From the NCBI GenBank assembly GCA_025057115.1, contig JANWWZ010000011.1:1-64000 (forward strand): a DNA stretch of 64,000 bases, in the 5' to 3' direction. The notes under the pieces were generated by a model. That model was given only the letters and a program-made list of their open reading frames with translations. It searched no databases and was not told the DNA's origin. Position numbers and translations under genes: made by a program. The DNA is from Bernardetiaceae bacterium (GTDB lineage Bacteria > Bacteroidota > Bacteroidia > Cytophagales > Thermoflexibacteraceae). Numbering within the stretch: position 1 is the first letter of the stretch; every line of letters starts with the position of its first letter. Below, piece by piece: positions 1 to 9,818 of the stretch.

Positions 1-383
1 CTATCTTCGTCGTCAAAGCAAAAGTCCAACACCGCCACCAAGTACACCGCCTTGAGCTGATAGTTCCAGTCCCCTTGCTGAGCTTGCTCTTGAATGGGAA
101 AGGTGGCATAGTACAACGCACGGTCTTTGAAAAAGGACTGCTTGGCTTTTTGCAGTTCCACGATGAATTTCTCTCCCCGTTGGTTTTGGCAGTAGATGTC
201 GTAGATGACTTTTCTGTCTAAGTCCGTCTGTCCCAGATGTTCTGTTTTGAGATAGGTGATTTGGCTAATTTGGTTATCGGGTAGGACTTGGTTGAGAAAG
301 CTGATGAGCAAGTCTTTGCTCTGCTCTGAGCCAAAGAGCTTTTTGAAGCCAAAGTCGGTAAAAGGGTTCAGGTACCGCGCCAT
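1..383 (-). CDS. Rpn family recombination-promoting nuclease / PD-(D/E)XK putative transposase (partial, runs off left edge)
   Basis: The reverse complement from an ATG at 383 reads open to the window edge (127 codons seen). It starts MARYLNPFTDFGFKKLFGSE, the usual N-terminus of the PD-(D/E)XK nuclease transposase family (PDDEXK_2, relatives of E. coli RpnA). The expected catalytic elements are visible: an Asp in the segment VIYDIYC and a Glu-x-Gln in FIVELQKAKQ about 14 residues later. These proteins promote RecA-independent recombination or act as DNA endonucleases and occur as dispersed paralogues in Bacteroidota. The C-terminal half lies outside the window, so it is not known whether the gene is intact. 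Family assignment is firm; function in this organism is inferred. Confidence 0.85.
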   Translation of the reverse strand, partial: MARYLNPFTDFGFKKLFGSEQSKDLLISFLNQVLPDNQISQITYLKTEHLGQTDLDRKVIYDIYCQNQRGEKFIVELQKAKQSFFKDRALYYATFPIQEQAQQGDWNYQLKAVYLVAVLDFCFDDED

Positions 384-556
384 AAGTTGCTACCCCGCTA
401 ACAATACAACACCAAACGGAAAAAAGTTTGCACAACCTTTCAGGAATCAAGAAGCGCATGCTAAACTTGCCATCAGATTTATCCGTTTTACAGAAAATTG
501 CGTTAAAAACACAAAATCTAAATTAAATTACAGTTTGCGATAGATTATCTTCACAT

Positions 557-2905
557 ATGGAACCTACTCAATCTTCTTCTAAATATGAAGTAGTAGTTGA
601 CCTATCCAACTGCGAACAAGAACCTATTCACACACCTGGCAAGATACAACCTTTTGGCTTTTTGCTAGCAGTAGAACTATCAAATTGGAGAGTGTTGCAT
701 TGCAGTGATAATACTAATGAATTTCTAGGCGTTAATGCAAATCAACTCCTGCACCAGCCACTGAGCAAAATTTTAACCGAACATAGTCTTGCTCAAATTA
801 AACATGCTGTAGCAAATGAGAAGCTATCTGTTATCAATCCCATAGAGTTGGAATTTATTGCGCGTGCCCAGTCTTTTCAAGGCATTTTACATATTAATTC
901 TTCGGGATTGTTGATCATAGAGTGCGAAGCACTTCATTTGGCTTATTTTCCTTCTTCTGATTTTTACAGTACGCCTTCTCGCTTAATGCGAACTTTGAAA
1001 GATTGTCAAACAGTTCACGAGCTATGCGACAAGACAGTAAAATTTATTCGGCATACTACTTCATATGACCGAGTAATGATTTATCGATTTGATCCCGACT
1101 GGAATGGACAAGTAATTGCCGAATCGCGTAGATCGGATTTGCGGTCTTTTTTTGGGCATCATTTTCCCGCCAGCGATATTCCTACTCCCTCGCGGCAGTT
1201 ATACCTGACCAATCGCTTGCGAATTATTCCCGATATTAATCACACCCCCGTTTCAATTATTCCAACCTCTGATCCCATCACGGGACAACCGTTAGACTTA
1301 TCCAATGCTTTTCTACGCGGTGTATCGCCCATTCACATAGAATATATGCAAAACATGGGCGTAGTAGCTACGCTAGTGATTGGAATTGTCATAGAAGGTA
1401 ACTTGTGGGGGCTTATTGCCTGTCATCATTACAGCATTAAACACATTGATGCTCGCATGCGCCTGCTTTTAGAACACTTAGGCGAGCTGGTAGCTTATCA
1501 AATCCAAACGCTGGAAAATCTCAATGCCCAGCGCTACTACCTGCAAGTGAAAACATATGAAAATGAAATACTCAAAAATATTGCTCAAAAGGAAAATTTA
1601 TTAGAAGGACTACATGCAAGCCTCGACTTATTGTTAAAAATGAATTCTTCCTCAGGAGTGACAATTTGCTGGGATGAAAATATTACTTCTTCTGGAGAAG
1701 TGCCTCCTCAAGAATTGATTAAAAAAATCGTTCATTTTTTAGATTCTACTGGCGAATTGCTATTCCATACCGATTCTCTAAAAACTTTTTTACCCGAAGC
1801 TAGCAAATTTGCCAATATTGCAAGCGGAATGTTAGCAGTTCGACTTTCTAAAACGGATAAAAAATTTATTTTATGGTTTAAACCTGAAACGGTCCGAACA
1901 ATTGTCTGGGGAGGTAACCCAGCAGAGAAAGCCATACTAGTTCCTGACAAAGAAGGAGTTAGACTAAGTCCGCGCAAGTCGTTTGAAAAGTGGGAAGAAA
2001 TTATGCGGCATCGCGCTGTTCGCTGGGAAAAGTTTGAAATTAATGCCGCTTATCACTTCCGCCTTCTTTTACTTGAACAGATAGCTATTCAACACCGCCT
2101 TCTTATAGAGCGAAATCAAAAATTACAACAACTATTAGATACTCATGTGGCTGAAATCAAAAAATCTTACCATGAAATTCAACTACTCAACGAAGAGCTT
2201 GTGCAAAAAAATGAAGAATTAATTACTCAATCAGAAGAAATTGGCCGCATAGCTAAAATACTCAGGCAAAAAGAAGACCAGTTGCGCGCTATCTTTGACC
2301 ACACAAAGCAAGTCATTCTCTTCCTAGACAAACAAGGGAACATTTTATTTTTTAACAAGCAAGCTCAGTGCAATGCACCTTTATTGTACCAGCGCCAACT
2401 ACGGTTAGGTGAAAATCTAAAAACCTATCTCTCTTCCCCTGAAGAAGTAACTTCTTTTGAAGAGATATTTAACCAAGTACTCAAGGGCAATCCCTTCATT
2501 GCAGAACAACAGTACTTTTCTGAGTCTGGTTCGCGTTGGTTTCGCGTGGAGTATAATCCTGTATTTGAAGAAAATAACATTATTGGAGTAGCTCTCCTCC
2601 TAATCGATATTACTCACCTGAAAAAGTACATTAGCTTCATAGAACGCCAAAATGATGTACTTAAGGAAATAGCTTATGTACAAGCACATGAAGTAAGGCG
2701 CCCCGTAGCCAATATTTTGGGACTGCTCAACATTTTCAATTACAATAATTTCGCTGATCCTTTTAACAAGGAAGTATTAGAAAAAATGCAAGCCAGTGCT
2801 ACAGAGTTGGATGTAATAATTCGCAAAATTATTTACAAGACTTACCTAGCAGAAACTTTCGAAAGCCTTAGTGATGAAAGTAGTTCTACTCTTTCACCCA
2901 CTTGA
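557..2905 (+). CDS. Bacteriophytochrome-like photosensor with PAS domain and a C-terminal H-box but no kinase ATPase domain
   Basis: 782 aa. Domain order is PAS_2 (about 20-115), GAF (about 145-310), PHY (about 330-510), a coiled-coil linker (about 525-580), PAS (about 585-690) and a HisKA-like helix pair. Cys19 in the N-terminal extension is at the usual biliverdin-attachment position. The GAF domain carries PASDIP (204-209) and conserved His residues at about 260 and 290; the PHY segment LSPRKSFEKW is typical. The H-box AHEVRRPVANILG places its His at about 711, only 71 residues before the stop, so no HATPase_c domain can fit. Known phytochromes are red/far-red sensors; here output must come from phosphotransfer in trans or a non-kinase mechanism (inference). 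The 3' end overlaps the convergent gene by 20 bp. No heme oxygenase gene for biliverdin is in the window. Confidence 0.9.
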   Translation: MEPTQSSSKYEVVVDLSNCEQEPIHTPGKIQPFGFLLAVELSNWRVLHCSDNTNEFLGVNANQLLHQPLSKILTEHSLAQIKHAVANEKLSVINPIELEFIARAQSFQGILHINSSGLLIIECEALHLAYFPSSDFYSTPSRLMRTLKDCQTVHELCDKTVKFIRHTTSYDRVMIYRFDPDWNGQVIAESRRSDLRSFFGHHFPASDIPTPSRQLYLTNRLRIIPDINHTPVSIIPTSDPITGQPLDLSNAFLRGVSPIHIEYMQNMGVVATLVIGIVIEGNLWGLIACHHYSIKHIDARMRLLLEHLGELVAYQIQTLENLNAQRYYLQVKTYENEILKNIAQKENLLEGLHASLDLLLKMNSSSGVTICWDENITSSGEVPPQELIKKIVHFLDSTGELLFHTDSLKTFLPEASKFANIASGMLAVRLSKTDKKFILWFKPETVRTIVWGGNPAEKAILVPDKEGVRLSPRKSFEKWEEIMRHRAVRWEKFEINAAYHFRLLLLEQIAIQHRLLIERNQKLQQLLDTHVAEIKKSYHEIQLLNEELVQKNEELITQSEEIGRIAKILRQKEDQLRAIFDHTKQVILFLDKQGNILFFNKQAQCNAPLLYQRQLRLGENLKTYLSSPEEVTSFEEIFNQVLKGNPFIAEQQYFSESGSRWFRVEYNPVFEENNIIGVALLLIDITHLKKYISFIERQNDVLKEIAYVQAHEVRRPVANILGLLNIFNYNNFADPFNKEVLEKMQASATELDVIIRKIIYKTYLAETFESLSDESSSTLSPT

Positions 2906-5900
2906 GCCACACTTCACCTTGCCGTGTACGACAACGCAGTAAGTACATTCCTGCAACTAAGTTGCTTATATTTAATTCCCATTTGTTTGGCAGCATGACA
3001 GCAGCATTGGTTTCCACTGCTTGCCCAAGTGCATTGAACAGCTGACAATCTTGTATTTGCAGCATTGAGGTACGCACCGTAATGTACTCTTTTGAAGGAT
3101 TGGGATACAGATGTATCGACTCAACAGGAATCCATTTGTCTATACCTACAATAGTGTTATCCACTTGCACAGTGGCAGAAGTGAAGCGGCAGCCACCAGT
3201 GGTAACAATACTCACCGCATAATTGCCCGGCTGCTCAGCGAGGAATTCCTGCAAGTTACCTGAGGCTACTAACTGACCGTTTAAAAACCATTCGTAACGC
3301 TGCACAGAAGGATTACCGCTTAAAGAAACTGAAAGCCTACCTCCCTGAGCTACATTGAGGGATACAGAAATGCCTTCTACGCGTCGGATTTCAATCTCAT
3401 TGCTGAAGATGAAGCAATTTTGACCCTGACGACGCGCCATTGCGCGGTATTTTCCGGCTGTTTGAGGAGTGAAGGTAGCGCCTCTGAACTCGGGCAAAAG
3501 ACTTCCGTTGCGCAGCCAACGAATTTCAACCGCATCGCTTATTTCTGCTCGAAGGGCAGCCGCAAAGGGTTCATTGCCGCAAAGTTCTGTGAAACCTGTA
3601 GCTTGGACAGGGAAGGTTCCTCCCCCTGCACAAGTAATGCGCACTTGAATAGGTAAACTCTCTAAAGTTAAATCAGGGGCATGGGAATTGGTTATTTGCA
3701 CGTAGTAGCGACCTGTATGGTCTGCTTGGGCTCGCTCTACTGTCCATGGTGCAAGATGCACATCGTTGGGAAGAGGTCGGTCATCTTTGAACCAACGATA
3801 GCGGTTAGCTGCCCCGCCCATAGGCACTAGCAAGCTAAATGGCTGTCCTTCCTCAACCACTAACTCCGATTCTGTTCCTACAGGTGCTTGAGGGGCGTAA
3901 ATTACTTCTGCCATGCTGCGGTTGGCTCGCAAGCTAAGCATAAGCGGTTCAATAGTGCCAAAATCTAAGAAGTTGCCATAAATTGTAAGCAATTGCAAAC
4001 GAGGTCGGTTAGCAATGCTTAGTGGAATAGTACGCAATCGGTTATTGTGCAAAAACAGCTGTTCCAAACTGTTGGGCAGATGGTTAAAAGTCTCAGGCAA
4101 TGACTCTAGAGAGTTGTCAGACAGACTTAGCGATTGAAGATTGCTAACAATACTTACAATAGTCTCTGGAATTTTACTGAGCTTGTTTCCACTAAGGCGC
4201 AATACGCGCAAATGTCGCAGCAGTCCAATTTCTTCGGGTAAATGAGAGAGTTGGTTATTGTCTAAAAACAAGTTTTCAAGCTGTTGCAAACTACCAATTT
4301 GACGGGGCACACTCGTAAAACGATTGCCTGAAAGCCAAACGGTTCTCAATTGGCTCAGATCGCCGAGATGAGCGGGTAAATCTCCTTCTAAGCCATTAAA
4401 ACTCAAGTCCAGATAAGTAAGTCGGCGATGATTAGCCAAAGAAGGCGGGATGTTTCCTCGAATGCGGTTATGGGATAGGTTCAAATAAATCAAACTATCT
4501 AACACCCCTAAGCCACGAGGTTGAGGTATGAAGATATCGGGAATCTCACCAGTGAGATTGTTGTTTGAAAGATTAATTTCTCTTACTCGTCCATTTTCCA
4601 CTTTAATGCCAAACCACGTAGCTACCGGACGAGAGAAGTCAAAGCGATGGTGCCATGCTTCTCCTCCCATGGCGCGATACAAAGCAACTAAAATGAGTGA
4701 ATCGCTGCGGGAGCGCATGTATTCCAACACATTAAGCCGAATTCGGCGGCGTTTAATCACCAATCCTGGTGCATCGGGATTAGTTACCTCACAAGTATAA
4801 ACCCCTGCATCTGTTACACGCAAGTTGCGCAAGGTTAATTCAGCCGATTGGGCTCCTTCTATTCTCCTTTCATCTTTAAACCATTGATAGCGGTTGCGCA
4901 AACCTTTTGCTACCGTGCGCAGGACTACAGTTTTGGTTTCGAACTCTGTGATAGTAAGCTCCTCATTAATAGGCGCCTGTGGGCTCAATGAAACCTCTAC
5001 GCCGCGCGCCAGCAAAGGAGGAATTACATCCTCAAAAGCATCAAATTCTAATTGATTATCACTTACGTTGAGTCTTCCAAGGCGAGGCAATTGCACAACG
5101 GGTGCAATCCGTCCTGAAAGCCTTCTGCTGCTTAGGTCCAGAGATATTACTCGTCCTTTGCGCACGCGTACGCCCGCCCACGTGCGAACAGGTGTTTGCA
5201 AATTCCAACTAGGCTGCCAGTTATTTCCTCCAGCTGCATTATACAGTGCTACTAGTGTAAGGGAGTCGGTTACTTCGTGATATACTCGAATAGTAACCTG
5301 CTGCTCAAGGGCTATTTCGCAACCACTTGTAATATTCTTTGCAATAATTCGGTACGTGGTGTTGCGTTGCAGGGGTTCCGTGTTGAAGGTAAGTGTAGCA
5401 CCTGCTGTTCCAGTTTGTGGGGTTCCCACTTGAGCAGTATCCCGCATTAAGCGATAGCTTACACCACTTTGCACGTTATGTACTCTAATTTGAATGATTT
5501 CTCCTGGATCTGCTTCTGTATCGCCGCTAACTAATAAGTTACTAGCAGGTCTTGGTACTTGGGGCATGGTTTGGTTAAAAGCAAACGGCAGCGACGCACA
5601 ATTGTTAATTGCATACGTTACTTTGATAGAGGTAATAGCAGTGTTTTCTGCCATTCCTTGTACTACTACCAAGCTATCTGAACTTAGCGGTAAGTTAAAG
5701 AAATCATTCACATTATCGTTGTTAATATCTACATGATAAAGACCTGCTACAACTCCGTGTCTAATTTTTAAAGTCAATTTGCCGTCTGGTTGCTGACAAG
5801 CAGTAGGAGGCGTTATTTGAGCACTTACAATACTTGGGCGAGAGGGCGCAATGGTAAAACTCACAGGAAAAGACAACGACACGCATCCTGTTCCCGAGAG

Positions 5901-8900
5901 CCTTACCTTAGGGTTAATGATAGTGGTGCCTACAGGTAGGTTGGTTAGCCAGATGGCATTGCTAGTTACTGGCTGGTTGAAGTAGTCCCAAATGTTGTCG
6001 TTATTAATATCTACATCATAAAACCCACCAGCAGTAACAGAAGAAGGTAACAAGTAAATAATAGCAGCCCCAATGGTAGAAGAACAAATAAACTGACTTT
6101 GATTTTGCACTGAAGTAATTACCGGAACGGTGCAAGGCAACATGACTGTAAAGTTTTGGGCTGTACCAGTGAAAGTAACTGGGTTTACAGTAGCATATGG
6201 CGGACGCGTTGGCTGAGTAGGCAAAGGAACCCATGGGCTATTGGAACTGTGAATTACTGAACTGGCATTGGCTGTACCTCCCACATTGCTAAAGATCAAG
6301 TGGGTACTAGTAGAAGAAGGCAGATTAATGCGCCACATTCCAGCGGCTGCATTGCTTGAAGGAGGAGGTGTAATAGTATTGGTGAATGAAACTTCATTAA
6401 AACCACTACCGAGGGTGCCTACTGTTACTGGTCGCACCGCTACGGCATCTCCTACAGGAAAAATTTGATTGGTGCTCGGTCCTATGTAGATAAGTTTGCC
6501 ATTTCCATTAGTTTCGACCCAGCTACTAGGTGTGTAAGAAAGCAGTCCACTGTTAGTAAGAGTAAGGGAGTAATTGCCTAACTGTAAACGTCCATTAACA
6601 AGTGTAAGCGCACTACTTACTTGGGTGTTGCCCTGCAGTTGTTTTACTCCCCCGCCGTTGATTTCTAAGTTTACATAATTGTAAGTAGGAAAAACAGTTT
6701 GATTAGTTCCTAAATAGCGCACATGTACATTGCCTATGGAAGCAATGTACGTTCCCACTTGATTGGTTGCACCGTATAAGTTGAGAGTATGCGTATTAAG
6801 CGCAGACGGAGTACAGATAATATTGGAAACCGAATTACCTAACAAATCCCCTTGAACTGTAACGGCAGCACTACCTAAGCCAAAGTCGAGCGTAGAACCA
6901 TGAGGATTGTTCATTATCAAGTCATCTGTGATAGTAAGGTAACTATTAATCCCTAATGTTAAGAATGCGGAAGTTTCATCGTTGCTAAAAATGAGTTGAT
7001 ATGCATTAATGACAGCATTAGCAGGTGTACTACGCGAATTGCGCACTACAAGTTTATAGTAAGTAGTAGGTCGGACTTGTGCAAAACCATTGTCATAAAT
7101 GACGACGTTATTCGGAGTGTTGGCAATAAAATTAGCTACTGTAATATTAGAGTTGCTTTGATATATGAGTTCGCCTTTGTTCTGGAATGTCCCCATGCCT
7201 ATTATGGCTCCTGTAGCGGAGTTAATATTTAAAGTGCCATCATTAGTAAATGTGACAGAGGTATTGACATCCAGTAAACCCGATACATATACAGTTTTAA
7301 CACCTGCTGAGGTGGTATTGCCGAGAATGATTAAATTACTTAAATAAATTTCTCCGCCATTGGCTTGAATTTCATGCGGAATAAGCCCTGAAGAACTCAT
7401 TATCACTTGGGTAGAAGGAGCTTGAAAATCTCCCGTGCCGTTGTGGATGAGATGACCAGAAATAGTTGTGGGAATTCCTGGACTTAGTATGCGGTCTCCG
7501 CTTCCTTGTATCTCAATGGTTGGATAATTACGAGTAGGTATATTGTAACTAGTGGTGCCAGCAAATATGATCCTATTAGAAGCGACATTGAAGAAACTAC
7601 CTGGCATGCTTCCCAACAAGGTTGCTGTAGCAGCGCTATTGACAATGAGGGTTCCACTACCCCCCATGTCGTAAAGACTGTTAAAAGTATTGACAGCACC
7701 AGTTAATTCTAATTTTCCGCCTAAAAATACATCATCTGCAGAGAAATTGTAGCTACCCATTTGCAAGCTAGCATTGCTGCTAATAGCACAGTCCGAGACT
7801 AAGATGTTTTGGTCAGCTATGATATTGTGATTGGGACTAATAGTGACATCAGCTCCTGGAAAAGGAACCATACCTGCCACCCATGTGCTCGGACTGCTCC
7901 ATAAACCAGACTGGGCTGTTTGAGCTGATGTAGACACTCCAAAACAGAAAGGCGAAGTACCATTAATGTTATCTGTAGCGGTAGCTGTGTAGCGCGTCCC
8001 AGAAGTAAAAGTTCCCGCAAGGCTCCACGTAGTACCTGTAGCAACAGTTTGACCTACAAAAATTCTTCCTTGATCAGTTGTACCAGTTTGTGGAGAATCT
8101 ATGTACACTTCTATAATATCACCTGCTTGGCAAGTGCCTCCAATAACAGTGGATGAAATAAACGTAATATTAGGTGCTGATTTACTATTATTACCTCCTA
8201 AGAGTAAATGAATACCTCCAGCCAAATTGCCGAAGATGCGATTTCGGGATAGGATATTTCCTGCAGCAAAAATTCCTGATACTTCCACACCCCATGAACT
8301 ATTATGAGCAATGATATTTTCGCCCGCAGCAGTTCCATTACCTATTTGATTGTTGTTAGAGTGTTGACCAATTCGAATGCCATTACCAGAATTAGGCAAA
8401 GGAGTAATACCGTCGGCGGCTACGCCGATGTAGTTGCCTAAAATTTTATTGTTGTTTGAAGTTCCCGCTCCTACTCCATCTATTCGTATGCCGTTTGACA
8501 AGTTACCACTAATTACATTGCGATGTTCAGGTAACAAGCCACCAATAGTATTATTCGTAATTGCAGGACCAGAAGATTGAATTACTACTCCTCCACTGCT
8601 AGAGGATGGAAAAGGAGCATTCCCCGCCGCATCGACTCCAATGTGATTCCCTTGTACAATATGGTTTGAGCCTTCAATCCACAATGCTGCCAGTCCTGAA
8701 GATACACTTTGAGCTATAGAAAGCCCGCGAACAATTACAGGGTCATTACCCGTTAGCTCGAGTGTATTACCACTTGTAGGTTGGCTTATTTGAATGGCAA
8801 TAGTAGCTGGTGTACTACTAGTGGCTGGTGCTGAACCAAAAGCTGAATACCCATCTATAAATGTGCTATCGTTCACAGGGCTAGGTATGCCGAGAAAAGG

Positions 8901-9743
8901 CTGGACAGTCCACACACCGCCGCTGTAGTTCGGATCACTTGTTGGAATACTGAAATCGATATACTGCCTAAGGGGTAATATGTTCGCACTATTAATAGCT
9001 TGGCGAAAACTACCAGGTCCGCTAGCAAGTGTGTTAGTAACGCGCAGTGCCCATAAGGGGGTGTGAGGGGAAGGTCCGAAGACAATATTGTTGACACTTA
9101 AATTCCAGTCTATCGAACTGCTTCCAGTACCTTCTTCAAAGCGCCAAAAATTAATTTCCCCCCCTACTAAACTGGAACTGCTCATGTCGGTAACAATTTG
9201 CGTTGCTGTGCGTGCTGTACCGAATATACGTACTTCATCAATTTGTCCATGAAAAAAGTTTGCGTTGTCAAATAATCCCCCAATACTTACATAGCGAGGA
9301 TTAGAGATGCGGGTAGAAAAAACAAATCCTTCGGGATTGCCATCTATATACAGAGAAAGGGTAATACCATCGTAAACTCCTGCTACGTGGTACCATGTAT
9401 TGGGCTGCAGTATAGTACTTGACGTTACTTGATCACGGTTACCTACTTCCCCAATGCTAAAAGTAACCTTACCATCAGGTTCCACTTCTAGGGCATACCC
9501 ATTCATACCACTTCCTGCGGCAGCTAAAGTAGAAACGATACCTCTATTGGTACCAAAACTATACGGCTTTATCCATGCTTGAATAGTTACAATAGAAGGG
9601 GAAATAGCTGGTGCTTTTAAATAATCATCTCCATCGAAATAAATACCGCGATCGCCAGGAGGTTGGAGTTGTGCTAGAGTCGTCGCAACATTACAAAGTA
9701 GCAGGGCAATTCCACCAATGTATTTTTGTAGATGTGTTTTCAT
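2886..9743 (-). CDS. Giant T9SS-secreted LamG / beta-helix / Ig-like / leucine-rich-repeat surface protein
   Basis: About 2285 aa from the ATG at 9743. That start is preferred over one 16 codons upstream because AAAGGAG sits just before it and a signal peptide (MKTHLQKYIGGIALLLCNVA) follows. Domains in order: LamG/concanavalin-like jellyroll (about 35-210), right-handed parallel beta-helix with NNxI-type turns (about 240-560), a long stretch of beta-rich repeats resembling autotransporter-like passengers, Ig-like domains, plant-type LRRs (LxxLxLSxNxLxxLPE, about 1700-1990), more Ig-like modules, and a Por secretion C-terminal domain (YPNPSKEY near the end, then GMYLLRCRTRQGEVWLKWVKE-type strands). 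Cargo of type IX secretion, probably an adhesin or glycan-binding surface protein. It lies 75 bp downstream of the S8 protease gene on the same strand. Confidence 0.85.
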   Translation of the reverse strand: MKTHLQKYIGGIALLLCNVATTLAQLQPPGDRGIYFDGDDYLKAPAISPSIVTIQAWIKPYSFGTNRGIVSTLAAAGSGMNGYALEVEPDGKVTFSIGEVGNRDQVTSSTILQPNTWYHVAGVYDGITLSLYIDGNPEGFVFSTRISNPRYVSIGGLFDNANFFHGQIDEVRIFGTARTATQIVTDMSSSSLVGGEINFWRFEEGTGSSSIDWNLSVNNIVFGPSPHTPLWALRVTNTLASGPGSFRQAINSANILPLRQYIDFSIPTSDPNYSGGVWTVQPFLGIPSPVNDSTFIDGYSAFGSAPATSSTPATIAIQISQPTSGNTLELTGNDPVIVRGLSIAQSVSSGLAALWIEGSNHIVQGNHIGVDAAGNAPFPSSSSGGVVIQSSGPAITNNTIGGLLPEHRNVISGNLSNGIRIDGVGAGTSNNNKILGNYIGVAADGITPLPNSGNGIRIGQHSNNNQIGNGTAAGENIIAHNSSWGVEVSGIFAAGNILSRNRIFGNLAGGIHLLLGGNNSKSAPNITFISSTVIGGTCQAGDIIEVYIDSPQTGTTDQGRIFVGQTVATGTTWSLAGTFTSGTRYTATATDNINGTSPFCFGVSTSAQTAQSGLWSSPSTWVAGMVPFPGADVTISPNHNIIADQNILVSDCAISSNASLQMGSYNFSADDVFLGGKLELTGAVNTFNSLYDMGGSGTLIVNSAATATLLGSMPGSFFNVASNRIIFAGTTSYNIPTRNYPTIEIQGSGDRILSPGIPTTISGHLIHNGTGDFQAPSTQVIMSSSGLIPHEIQANGGEIYLSNLIILGNTTSAGVKTVYVSGLLDVNTSVTFTNDGTLNINSATGAIIGMGTFQNKGELIYQSNSNITVANFIANTPNNVVIYDNGFAQVRPTTYYKLVVRNSRSTPANAVINAYQLIFSNDETSAFLTLGINSYLTITDDLIMNNPHGSTLDFGLGSAAVTVQGDLLGNSVSNIICTPSALNTHTLNLYGATNQVGTYIASIGNVHVRYLGTNQTVFPTYNYVNLEINGGGVKQLQGNTQVSSALTLVNGRLQLGNYSLTLTNSGLLSYTPSSWVETNGNGKLIYIGPSTNQIFPVGDAVAVRPVTVGTLGSGFNEVSFTNTITPPPSSNAAAGMWRINLPSSTSTHLIFSNVGGTANASSVIHSSNSPWVPLPTQPTRPPYATVNPVTFTGTAQNFTVMLPCTVPVITSVQNQSQFICSSTIGAAIIYLLPSSVTAGGFYDVDINNDNIWDYFNQPVTSNAIWLTNLPVGTTIINPKVRLSGTGCVSLSFPVSFTIAPSRPSIVSAQITPPTACQQPDGKLTLKIRHGVVAGLYHVDINNDNVNDFFNLPLSSDSLVVVQGMAENTAITSIKVTYAINNCASLPFAFNQTMPQVPRPASNLLVSGDTEADPGEIIQIRVHNVQSGVSYRLMRDTAQVGTPQTGTAGATLTFNTEPLQRNTTYRIIAKNITSGCEIALEQQVTIRVYHEVTDSLTLVALYNAAGGNNWQPSWNLQTPVRTWAGVRVRKGRVISLDLSSRRLSGRIAPVVQLPRLGRLNVSDNQLEFDAFEDVIPPLLARGVEVSLSPQAPINEELTITEFETKTVVLRTVAKGLRNRYQWFKDERRIEGAQSAELTLRNLRVTDAGVYTCEVTNPDAPGLVIKRRRIRLNVLEYMRSRSDSLILVALYRAMGGEAWHHRFDFSRPVATWFGIKVENGRVREINLSNNNLTGEIPDIFIPQPRGLGVLDSLIYLNLSHNRIRGNIPPSLANHRRLTYLDLSFNGLEGDLPAHLGDLSQLRTVWLSGNRFTSVPRQIGSLQQLENLFLDNNQLSHLPEEIGLLRHLRVLRLSGNKLSKIPETIVSIVSNLQSLSLSDNSLESLPETFNHLPNSLEQLFLHNNRLRTIPLSIANRPRLQLLTIYGNFLDFGTIEPLMLSLRANRSMAEVIYAPQAPVGTESELVVEEGQPFSLLVPMGGAANRYRWFKDDRPLPNDVHLAPWTVERAQADHTGRYYVQITNSHAPDLTLESLPIQVRITCAGGGTFPVQATGFTELCGNEPFAAALRAEISDAVEIRWLRNGSLLPEFRGATFTPQTAGKYRAMARRQGQNCFIFSNEIEIRRVEGISVSLNVAQGGRLSVSLSGNPSVQRYEWFLNGQLVASGNLQEFLAEQPGNYAVSIVTTGGCRFTSATVQVDNTIVGIDKWIPVESIHLYPNPSKEYITVRTSMLQIQDCQLFNALGQAVETNAAVMLPNKWELNISNLVAGMYLLRCRTRQGEVWLKWVKE

Positions 9744-9818
9744 GGCAGACTCCTTTCGGAAAGCACACTTTTTATCAACTACAAAAAACATACAATATTA
9801 ACACCAGATTTGCTGCAT

